Assembly: GCA_023424865.1 (NCBI GenBank)
Contig: JAFADM010000487.1
Coordinates: 1-9,306, forward strand
DNA length: 9,306 bases
Origin: Bacillota bacterium
Lineage (GTDB): Bacteria > Bacillota_A > Clostridia > DSM-8532
Reading direction: 5' to 3'
The position numbers and the translations under genes were made by a program. Positions 1 through 6,098 of the stretch are shown here, piece by piece. The notes beneath the pieces were generated by a model. That model did not search any database. It was not told the origin of the DNA and was given only the letters and a program-made list of their open reading frames with translations. How positions within the stretch are numbered: the stretch's first letter is position 1; each line of letters opens with the position of its first letter.

Positions 1-2
1 CC

Positions 3-437
3 GCAGCGCCGGTTATTACCTCTGAGAATGCACGAATTGTCAATCCTACCTCTCAGGTTGTTGCAGGCGGTGCAGCTCTTGCTTTCTCCATAAGCATTAT
101 AAATGGAACTTCTATCAGCCATACCGCTGGTTCAGCAAATATCGTGCTGGCTCCGGATCATACCTATTATGCTTTTTATGAAACTGCATCGAATCTTGGA
201 AATAATGGGGAGGGTGATGCTATCATCCAACTCTCATTAAATGGGGCACTGATATTAGGCACACAAAGCTATTTCAGAAACCTTGCTTCATTGGCAACGC
301 CAACTATCAGGCTTACTTTGAGTTCGGGTGCTGTTTTTAGCACAGGCGCAGATCCCAATATTCTCACATTGGTAAACCCTGCCGGTCATTCGATAACCTA
401 TGAGGGCTCTGTGTTAAATATTATAAGACTGGATTGA
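3..437 (+). CDS. C-terminal part of a BclA-like (exosporium/collagen-like) surface protein, 5' truncated
   Basis: The reading frame is open from the left window edge and ends at TGA 435-437, so only the last 144 residues are seen and the start lies outside. The visible part has no Cys, is rich in Ala, Ser, Asn, Thr and Ile, and reads as a beta-sandwich. A stretch with GTSISHTAGSANIVL, then DHTYYAFYE, then IIQLSLNGALILG has the spacing of the C-terminal jelly-roll (TNF/C1q-like) domain that trimerises collagen-like exosporium glycoproteins such as BclA. No Gly-X-Y repeats are visible, but these would sit upstream in such a protein. If correct, the product is a spore-surface or cell-surface filament protein. 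The family call is by pattern recognition only; a different secreted beta-sandwich protein is possible. The gene is closed by the terminator at 463-509 and is unrelated to its right-hand neighbours. Confidence 0.7.
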   Translation, partial: AAPVITSENARIVNPTSQVVAGGAALAFSISIINGTSISHTAGSANIVLAPDHTYYAFYETASNLGNNGEGDAIIQLSLNGALILGTQSYFRNLASLATPTIRLTLSSGAVFSTGADPNILTLVNPAGHSITYEGSVLNIIRLD

Positions 438-462
438 ATAAAGAGAGCCTGTAATGCTTTAA

Positions 463-509
463 AAAGGCTGAATCCTGCAGTTGCCTCGTGACTGCAGGAT
501 TCAGCCTTT
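463..509 (+). terminator. Intrinsic terminator, 19-bp perfect stem
   Basis: The arms 463-481 and 491-509 (starting AAAGGCTGAATCC) pair over 19 bp without mismatch around a 9-nt loop. The stem starts 26 nt after the stop codon of the surface-protein gene. The downstream tract is only moderately T-rich (TTTATT), but the A-run before the left arm becomes a U-run on the other strand, so it could stop transcription both ways. Confidence 0.85.
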
Positions 510-745
510 ATTATGAAATAACAAGGTTTAGCCAAAAGCAAAAACGATAAGCCTTCAAATGATAGAAATTTGGGTTTGCCAACCATATTACAAAGGAGAT
601 TCCTAGATGGACAATGAAAGTCCAGCACACAAGCAGGAACTGCAAAAATCACATTGTGCTTGCAATAGGGTCAATCAGCCTCAGGGATATAGGTTCTGTC
701 GTTGGTTATTCCCGCCGAGGCCATAACATTGAGGAATAGCATTAC
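510..745. other. Largely featureless intergenic stretch
   Basis: Between the terminator and the marR promoter region there is no convincing conserved gene, RNA or repeat. It contains only the small ORF at 607-726 and an overlapping frame at 614-739, both doubtful. A longer opposite-strand frame (398-652) runs through the terminator stem and is not credible. Confidence 0.5.
607..726 (+). CDS. Possible 39-aa small ORF, unrecognised
   Basis: An ATG at 607 follows AAAGGAG (592-598) by 8 nt, which is ideal spacing for a Firmicute ribosome binding site. The predicted peptide has 39 residues, begins MDNESPAHKQ and ends RWLFPPRP. It is basic, contains three Cys and has no hydrophobic helix. I do not recognise it. 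A second frame starting at ATG 614 and ending at TAG 737-739 encodes 41 residues with a more protein-like tail (SLRDIGSVVGYS, faintly like a helix-turn-helix piece), but it lacks a well-placed ribosome binding site. The two overlapping frames could mean a decayed gene rather than a real small protein. No promoter was recognised upstream. Confidence 0.25.
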   Translation: MDNESPAHKQELQKSHCACNRVNQPQGYRFCRWLFPPRP

Positions 746-757
746 ATTCTATAGATA

Positions 758-786
758 TTGACAGAGAAGCAGAATCGATTTATAAT
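758..786 (+). promoter_or_regulatory. Consensus sigma-A promoter of the marR operon
   Basis: TTGACA at 758-763 and TATAAT at 781-786 match both consensus hexamers exactly, with a 17-nt spacer. Transcription would start near 793, leaving a leader of about 70 nt before the marR start at 866. The -10 hexamer is the left end of the palindromic operator, so a bound repressor would block the polymerase. Confidence 0.85.
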
Positions 787-819
787 ATGTATACATATTA
801 TATGTGTACATATTATATT
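781..819 (+). promoter_or_regulatory. Probable MarR operator: 22-bp palindrome with tandem second copy
   Basis: Positions 781-802 form a perfect 22-bp palindrome of A+T-rich sequence centred on GTATAC. A 15-nt unit (787-801, ATGTATACATATTAT) repeats directly at 802-816 with one change (A to G), and the match runs on two more bases. This gives a second imperfect dyad centred near 807. The first site covers the -10 box and predicted start; the second lies just downstream. Paired A+T-rich palindromes over the promoter are typical of autorepressing MarR-family regulators, so the gene product at 866-1309 is the natural candidate ligand. Confidence 0.75.
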
Positions 820-865
820 GCCATGACTATCTATAGGAATAATAGCTTTGATAGGAGGATTTTTT

Positions 866-1309
866 TTGGAAATACAGCAGTCTTTGGGGTATCTTCTCAA
901 TACAAGCGCAAGATTAATAAAAAGAAAACTTGATCTATTACTTAAAAATTATGACATTACAACTGCACAATGGGCCGTCTTAAAATTATTATCATTGGAA
1001 GATAATTTATCACAAGCGGAAATTGCCGATAAACTAAATACGGATAGAGCGACATGCGGAGCTGTCATTGATAAGCTCATAGCAAAAGGATTATTGCAAA
1101 AGGAATTGTTTGAAAATGATCGCAGGAGCTATCGTGTGAAAATTTTACCAGTAGCAGTTTCGATTGCAAATGAAGTTTCTTTGTTAGCTCAAAATGTAAA
1201 TTGTTCAGCTGTTAAGGGGTTAACTGATACTGAAATTAGTGTATTTAACAGATGCTTAAATATTGTAATATCAAACTTGGGAGGCGGGAAGAATGACATG
1301 GGTGTTTGA
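866..1309 (+). CDS. MarR-family winged helix-turn-helix transcriptional regulator
   Basis: The product is 147 aa, normal for MarR proteins. The TTG start at 866 is chosen because AGGAGG (853-858) sits 7 nt upstream; an in-frame TTG at 848 lies before that site and is rejected. Residues 1-30 form the N-terminal dimer helix. Residues 31-92 hold the winged helix-turn-helix: ITTAQWAVLKLL, then the recognition-helix region LSQAEIADKLNTDRATCGAVIDKLIAKGL, then the wing with NDRRSYRV, corresponding to the family's D-x-R motif. Residues 93-147 supply the C-terminal dimer helix. Cys at 64, 113 and 130 could allow redox sensing, but none sits at the N-terminal position used by OhrR-type sensors. It probably represses its own promoter through the palindromes at 781-819. 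The ligand is unknown. The gene overlaps the membrane-protein gene by 17 nt. Confidence 0.93.
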   Translation: MEIQQSLGYLLNTSARLIKRKLDLLLKNYDITTAQWAVLKLLSLEDNLSQAEIADKLNTDRATCGAVIDKLIAKGLLQKELFENDRRSYRVKILPVAVSIANEVSLLAQNVNCSAVKGLTDTEISVFNRCLNIVISNLGGGKNDMGV

Positions 1310-2117
1310 AATTATCCGAGCATTTTTTGTTGCTTTTGGAGCTATGCAAACAATATCAAATTTCATTTATTTGTTAAAAAGTAATGGACTTGAATTGGCT
1401 GGAAAGCAACACAGGGAACTGCCTGATAACACCACGAACAAGCAAATAAAAACAAAAATCCTATGTATGTTTTCATTTGGCATACTTTTTTTATCAACAG
1501 GGTTGTTTTCATACCTTTCTTATTCTTACTACGAATTCGGTTTTATTTTTATTTTAGGTGCTTATACCCTGTATACTTTGGTTGAAGCTATCTATTACAG
1601 ATTTTGGAGAACATTTGGGGCTTTTATAATATCAGCTATGTTATTGCTTATTTTAGGTCTTGCCATAAATGCAAACGCTGCTCCATTAGCCACAAATAAG
1701 GCAATAGAAGAAGTGAATCAAATTTGTAATGTACCTTTTGGCTTGACGCTGCCGGAATCCGAGCTGAAAAATACAGATAAATATGTCAGGAATGAAGGGT
1801 TCGGATGCTACATCCTAGAAAACGACGATGTTTCCTTTACCTTAGGAGGGTACCCCGATTCCCTTGACAAATATCATATTATTGAATATCAAATTAAAAC
1901 AACAAAATACACCCTTATGGGACTTTCGGTTGGCTGCACTCTTGATGAGGCTGACAAGGTAATGAAGCAATATGGGTATACCATTTCAACTGAGGATAAC
2001 TGGCGGAGCCGATACACAAAAAACGGCGTTAGAATAGGAATAAGTTTAAACGACGATGCCATTGTTCTATTTCATGTATCTGTCGAAGTTACAAACAAAG
2101 AAAATATTAGTTTTTAA
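1293..2117 (+). CDS. Uncharacterised membrane protein with four predicted helices and an exported C-terminal domain
   Basis: The product is 274 aa. The ATG at 1293 follows GGGAGG (1279-1284) by 8 nt, within the end of marR, so the two are translationally coupled. Predicted membrane helices lie at about residues 5-27, 56-79, 83-101 and 107-127. A charged loop spans 28-55, and the Lys/Arg-containing 50-55 segment favours a cytoplasmic position for it. The last helix ends in INANAA, which also resembles a signal-peptidase site. Residues 130-274 are soluble and probably outside the cell. They contain GLSVGCTLDEADKVMKQYGY (210-229), like the G-x-x-x-G-x-s-x-x-E-(x)n-YG pattern of BamE/BLIP-like small domains, with an earlier weaker copy near PFGLTLPESEL (148-158). 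I do not recognise the family. By position it is the probable target of the MarR protein, perhaps in envelope stress or drug response, but that is inference. Confidence 0.85.
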   Translation: MTWVFEIIRAFFVAFGAMQTISNFIYLLKSNGLELAGKQHRELPDNTTNKQIKTKILCMFSFGILFLSTGLFSYLSYSYYEFGFIFILGAYTLYTLVEAIYYRFWRTFGAFIISAMLLLILGLAINANAAPLATNKAIEEVNQICNVPFGLTLPESELKNTDKYVRNEGFGCYILENDDVSFTLGGYPDSLDKYHIIEYQIKTTKYTLMGLSVGCTLDEADKVMKQYGYTISTEDNWRSRYTKNGVRIGISLNDDAIVLFHVSVEVTNKENISF

Positions 2118-2146
2118 TGCAGAACAAAAAGATTTGGCAGCAATAA

Positions 2147-2181
2147 GGGCTTGCTGTCAGTGAAGAACGGACGGCAAGCCC
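2147..2181. terminator. Hairpin between convergent operons, likely bidirectional terminator
   Basis: The arms 2147-2158 (GGGCTTGCTGTC) and 2170-2181 (GACGGCAAGCCC) pair over 12 bp with one G-T wobble, closing an 11-nt loop. It lies 29 nt after the membrane-protein stop and 20 nt beyond the fucosidase stop on the other strand. Neither flank has a strong U-run, so termination efficiency is uncertain. Confidence 0.6.
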
Positions 2182-2201
2182 GAGAAGCTTTGACTTCATG
2201 G

Positions 2202-3629
2202 TTAATTCAACTTAATAACATAGGCGTGTTCGCAGGGAGGCGCATCCGGCAGATGAATAATAAGGGCTTTGTCGGTTTGTTCATAAGCGGGAACCACATC
2301 AGTGCCAAGGAGGGATATGCTGCGTATCCCAGGAAGCAGTCCACCCGTTCGGAAGGCTTTGATAGTAAGGGTTTTAGTTTCAGGCCACCCCAGAGAAATG
2401 GCATAAACGCATCCGTCCTTTTGTGTAAAGCGAAAATCCTCATGGGTAAAGGAGATGCTGCGAATGTCCGCCGCTATTCCCTCATCCAGTTGTTTGCCCA
2501 GCTTTTCCAGATCATAATCTTCATTGCGGACAGAGGTGGGGCCTTCAGATGAAATGATGTAGGGGCGGGTCCCATAAATAGCCTCTCCGTTTACTTTGAG
2601 CCAGTCGCCTATTTTATGCAGCTCCTTGACAGCGTCAGGATGAAAGGTTCCGTCTGCGTAAGGGCCGACATTTAAAAGCAGATTGCCGTTTTTAGCTGTC
2701 ACATCGCATAATTGATGGATGATAAGACCGGCGCTTTTATATTTGGGGTTTTGAACCATACTCCAGGTGATATTGTCTTCAAGCCGGTCGTCCGTTTGCC
2801 ATGGATAGGGCTTCGGTTCGGAAAAACGACCGCATTCTATATCAAATACGCCCATTCCTTCCGGAAGATCCTGCTGCTTGTAGGAAAGGACAATGCCTTC
2901 CGGAGGCGAATTGCGGCGGCAAAGGTCTACCATTTGGTAACGATAGGGCTCTCCGATAATATTGGTACGACTGTCAAAATAGACAATATCGGGACGGTAC
3001 AGTTCAACCACTTCCTTAACCTTGTCCAGCCACATCTGATTAAAACGGTTGTCGGGAAGTCGCCAGGGCATATAACGGTTTGTTTCCAGGGGCAGCGCTT
3101 CCCAGTAGTATTTTTCATTGGCAGGGTCATACACGTCTGCGTTAGGATCCGTTGACATAAACCAACCCCAAAGCCATTGATGGTGAAAGGTTGCCAGTAC
3201 CTTAATCCCGCGTTTGCGAAACGCGGACGCGCATTCTCCCGTGACATCCCGGCCCGGACCGCAATTTACAGAGTTGACAGGGTTTACTTTACTGTTCCAC
3301 ATGGAGAAATTGTCCGCGTGCTCCGTCACAGGACCCGCATATTTTGCCCCGGAACGCACAACAAGTTCCGCCCATTCGTCAGCGTTAAAGCGTTCTCCTT
3401 TAAAAAGAGGGATAAAATCCTTATAACCGAACTTACTTGGAGCGCCGTAGGTTTCCGTATGGTATTTATGCTGCGAAAGGCCCTTGGCATACATATTACG
3501 GGAATACCATTCGTTTTCGCAGGCGGGAACACTGTAGGGACCCCAGTGGAAGAACAAACCGAATTTGGCATCTCGAAACCAATCCGGAACCTGCTGACTA
3601 AGGGCGTTCCAATTTAAATTCATGCTCAT
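2202..3629 (-). CDS. Alpha-L-fucosidase, glycoside hydrolase family 29, cytoplasmic
   Basis: The product is 475 aa with no signal peptide, so it should act inside the cell on imported fucosylated sugars, releasing L-fucose with retention. Family signatures run in order: WFRDAKFGLFFHWGPYSVPA (17-36), EWYSRNMY (40-47), EHADNFSMWNSK (103-114), GPGRDVTGE (124-132), RPDIVYFDSR (212-221) with D219 the expected nucleophile, PWQTDD (276-281), and KNGNLLLNVGP (313-323) closing the catalytic barrel. Residues from about 360 form the C-terminal beta domain. E265 in DIECGRF is a possible acid/base, but this residue is poorly conserved in GH29. The segment EHADNF carries Ala where many members have a second His. 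The start at 3629 follows GAGG (3637-3640), which overlaps the stop of the upstream solute-binding gene. It is the last gene of the operon. Confidence 0.93.
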   Translation of the reverse strand: MSMNLNWNALSQQVPDWFRDAKFGLFFHWGPYSVPACENEWYSRNMYAKGLSQHKYHTETYGAPSKFGYKDFIPLFKGERFNADEWAELVVRSGAKYAGPVTEHADNFSMWNSKVNPVNSVNCGPGRDVTGECASAFRKRGIKVLATFHHQWLWGWFMSTDPNADVYDPANEKYYWEALPLETNRYMPWRLPDNRFNQMWLDKVKEVVELYRPDIVYFDSRTNIIGEPYRYQMVDLCRRNSPPEGIVLSYKQQDLPEGMGVFDIECGRFSEPKPYPWQTDDRLEDNITWSMVQNPKYKSAGLIIHQLCDVTAKNGNLLLNVGPYADGTFHPDAVKELHKIGDWLKVNGEAIYGTRPYIISSEGPTSVRNEDYDLEKLGKQLDEGIAADIRSISFTHEDFRFTQKDGCVYAISLGWPETKTLTIKAFRTGGLLPGIRSISLLGTDVVPAYEQTDKALIIHLPDAPPCEHAYVIKLN

Positions 3630-3638
3630 TTGAATACC

Positions 3639-5294
3639 TCACTTTTCCGTCTTTGTTTTTGAATAAATCCCCATTTGAGCGGCGTAGCGATTGACGGATT
3701 CCACATATTCGTCAAGGCCCAGCCTGCGTAGCCGGGTGATGAGATTATCCCAAAGGCCGGCAGGATCACCGTCCTCGATAATAATTTGGGTAACCTCTCT
3801 TGAGATGAGCGAAGGAGTAAAAATCTTTGATTCAGGCTTAATCATGCTGATGATTTCTTCCGGCCGCTCTACGGACAGGGTATGCTCCTGGCTCCATTTA
3901 AGGGCGTCATAAGCTAATTGGGCGGCATAGGACCCATAGCGCAGGACATTTTGTTCATTGGGGATGAAATCCTCCTCCGTGCCGCCCCAGGAGGCCAGGC
4001 TTTCAAAAAGGCTCAGGGACGCGTAACGATTGTTGAGGATGCCGGTAAGAGAATCGGAGGAGGTGTCGATAAGACAGGTGAACCTTCCGTTGTCCAGGCT
4101 GTAGTCCTCCTTTTCAAGTCCGAAGCGGGTGAGCATCCACCCCTCGTCAGACAGCAGATAATTAAACAAATGAAGAATCCGGTCCGTTTTTTTATCGTCA
4201 AGCCGGGAGGAAAAAAGCGTTTCGGACCAAAAGGAGGTGCTGGAATTACTGTAATACTTGCCGTCGGTTGCAGGAAAAATGTTCAGAAGCCCTACGCATT
4301 CCTCAAAAGAAGCGTTATCCCCATCATGGTACTGATTCCAGTAAAGCTCCACTTCTGCAATCGTGGCAGGGGAGATCTTGTACTCTAAAGCACCCAGCTT
4401 TCCCTTCGCGAAATCATAGACCACATCCGCGGGCTTTTTCAAATGAAAGGCGGGATCAAGTCCGCCTGTTTCGTAGAGCTTACGAAGGGCAAGCACAATT
4501 TGGAGGTATCCGTCGGAAAGATAGGTTGGTATAAATCTTCCTCCTTCATCCGTCCAGGAGACGATGTTAAGCTGTGGGGCGACACCAAGGGCCAGCCATT
4601 TTCCAAGCACAAGCCTGTTGCCGCAATTAAAGCCGATGGTATCTTTTATTCCGTTTCCGTCAGGATCGTTATTGGCAAAGGCAGAGGCCATTTCAATGAA
4701 TTCCTCAAGTGATTTGGGCTCCCCAAGCCCCAAGCTTTTCAGCCAATCCTTCCTTACAATAAGCCCGGCATCGGATGAGCCCAGAGTCGGATCCACAAAG
4801 GACATGCGCGGAAAGGTATAAATGCGTCCGTCACTGTAGGTTATCTGATTGCGAAGCATTTCTACCACACTTTCAACCTCCGGATAGCTGGAAAGATCGT
4901 CGGGAAGGGGACGAAGAAGCCCTCTTTCCACCATGGAGGACAGGCGGAAATCACCGCCTGTGGAAGCGCCGGATATAGCCGTTGCCGGAAAAATATCCGG
5001 CAGAGTATCGGAAACCGCCATAATCAGGTACTGATCGTTATAATTAGACCAGTTGAGGCTGATGGGCTGGATGTTGATGTTGAATTTTTCCTCTATGAAG
5101 GACCATAATCTATCCTTGCTCTGGGCGTTTTCCATATTGGTGATATCCCAAAAAGCAATACTCAAATTCATGCTTTCGTAGAATTTAACCTCGTCCTCTT
5201 TTGGGGACGACGGATTCTGAAAATGACTGCAGCCTCCTGAAAGAGTGATTAATGTCAAAAGTAAAAAGCATAAGAGGAGATGTTTTTTTCTCAT
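3639..5294 (-). CDS. Extracellular sugar-binding lipoprotein of an ABC transporter (LplA/family 1 type)
   Basis: The product is 551 aa, the size of the large LplA-like binding proteins that serve LplB/LplC permeases. It starts MRKKHLLLCF with a hydrophobic signal to residue 20 and a probable lipidated Cys22 in LSGGC. Ser at -3 is slightly off the usual lipobox. The mature protein has binding-protein features: NLSIAFWDITNME near the N-terminus, a DTLPDIFPA segment (96-104), YTFPRM (159-164), LIVRKDWLKSLGL (178-190), and the calcium-loop-like NDPDGNGIKDTIGF (209-222). It would capture the oligosaccharide outside the cell and deliver it to the permeases encoded at 8177 onwards. The ATG at 5294 overlaps the response-regulator stop (ATGA), with AAGGGGG (5302-5308) 7 nt upstream. 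Its place between the two-component genes and the fucosidase, apart from its permeases, is unusual and allows a sensing role as well. Confidence 0.9.
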   Translation of the reverse strand: MRKKHLLLCFLLLTLITLSGGCSHFQNPSSPKEDEVKFYESMNLSIAFWDITNMENAQSKDRLWSFIEEKFNINIQPISLNWSNYNDQYLIMAVSDTLPDIFPATAISGASTGGDFRLSSMVERGLLRPLPDDLSSYPEVESVVEMLRNQITYSDGRIYTFPRMSFVDPTLGSSDAGLIVRKDWLKSLGLGEPKSLEEFIEMASAFANNDPDGNGIKDTIGFNCGNRLVLGKWLALGVAPQLNIVSWTDEGGRFIPTYLSDGYLQIVLALRKLYETGGLDPAFHLKKPADVVYDFAKGKLGALEYKISPATIAEVELYWNQYHDGDNASFEECVGLLNIFPATDGKYYSNSSTSFWSETLFSSRLDDKKTDRILHLFNYLLSDEGWMLTRFGLEKEDYSLDNGRFTCLIDTSSDSLTGILNNRYASLSLFESLASWGGTEEDFIPNEQNVLRYGSYAAQLAYDALKWSQEHTLSVERPEEIISMIKPESKIFTPSLISREVTQIIIEDGDPAGLWDNLITRLRRLGLDEYVESVNRYAAQMGIYSKTKTEK

Positions 5295-6079
5295 GGGACA
5301 TCCCCCTTCCGTCGAAAATCGGTGGGGGTAATTTGGCGTATTTTTTTAAACACCTTGGCAAAATAAAAATAATCCTTATAGCCCACCTGTGCTGAAATAG
5401 AGGCAATGGGCAAATCCGTACGAATTAAAAGCCTTGCTGCCTCATTAATACGTATGCGCGTCAGGTAATTGCTGAAGGATTCACCTACCTCCTGATTGAA
5501 AAGCTGGCTGGCATAATTGGCATTGACATTGCAGTCCTTGGCGATTTGCTGAATGGAAAGATTTTTCGTATAGTTTTTATGGATTAATGTCAGTATTTTC
5601 TGTACAATACAGTTTTTCGTTTGCATGGGGGGAATGTCCCTTGCAGCTGCCGCCTCCTGATTTACGGCAAGGGCAGGCAGTAAGGCGGTTTTTTCGCATA
5701 CATGCCTAAGCTCTATTCTTTCCTGGGCGCGAATAAGGTTTTCGCTGATTTCAGCAGCGGAAAAGGGCTTGAGGCAATAGCCCACAGCATTCTGGTTCAT
5801 GGCTTTCTGGACATAGGCAAATTCCGCATGTCCGCTGATAATAATACAGACGGTGGGGGCTTTTCTTGCGTTAAGCTCCTGCAGAAGCTCAAGCCCTCCA
5901 AAACCCGGCATTTTGATATCAATAAAGGCAACGTCCGGTTTTTTCTCCAGAATGAGTTTTAAACCAAAAGGTCCGTTATACGCTTCACCAATGATGGATA
6001 AATCCGGAATTTTGTTTAAAATGGCCAGGAGACTTTTTATAACCCATTTTTCATCATCAATAATAACTCCGGTGTACAT
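5291..6079 (-). CDS. YesN-type response regulator (receiver plus AraC-type DNA-binding domain)
   Basis: The product is 262 aa. Residues 1-120 are a CheY-like receiver with acidic D8 and D9, phospho-acceptor D54 in VAFIDIKMPG, S82 in IIISGHAEF, and K104 in YCLKPF; all switch residues are present. A short linker (121-155) leads to an AraC/XylS domain with two helix-turn-helix units: LSIQQIAKDCNVNANYASQLF (174-194) and LPIASISAQVGYKDYFYFAKVF (223-244), ending TPTDFRR. Typical YesN proteins are often much longer, so this is a compact version. The start at 6079 follows AAAGGAG (6089-6095) by 9 nt. The gene lies 19 nt after the kinase gene, its obvious partner, and overlaps the binding-protein start by 4 nt. 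Targets are probably the divergent promoters at 7950-8176, which lack good -35 boxes. Confidence 0.95.
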   Translation of the reverse strand: MYTGVIIDDEKWVIKSLLAILNKIPDLSIIGEAYNGPFGLKLILEKKPDVAFIDIKMPGFGGLELLQELNARKAPTVCIIISGHAEFAYVQKAMNQNAVGYCLKPFSAAEISENLIRAQERIELRHVCEKTALLPALAVNQEAAAARDIPPMQTKNCIVQKILTLIHKNYTKNLSIQQIAKDCNVNANYASQLFNQEVGESFSNYLTRIRINEAARLLIRTDLPIASISAQVGYKDYFYFAKVFKKIRQITPTDFRRKGDVP

Positions 6080-6098
6080 GAATGGATACTCCTTTCAG

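Noticed and set aside
398..652. 84-codon frame on the minus strand
   Set aside because: It runs through the 19-bp terminator stem, overlaps the surface-protein end, has no recognisable domain and no clear ribosome binding site.
746..840. Miniature transposable element (MITE) bounded by the inverted repeat
   Set aside because: The arms are short and imperfect and no target-site duplication is visible, so it is kept only as a symmetry observation.
848..865. TTG at 848 as an earlier start for the MarR protein
   Set aside because: It precedes the AGGAGG at 853-858, which would then be inside the coding region; TTG 866 has ideal spacing.
2712..3617. Plus-strand open frames of about 146 codons across the fucosidase
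   Set aside because: They are antisense to a complete GH29 gene with conserved motifs and look like by-products of its codon usage.
3639..5294. Binding-protein gene as a pseudogene because of the unusual lipobox
   Set aside because: The frame is intact at full length with typical motifs; Ser at -3 is a tolerable variation.
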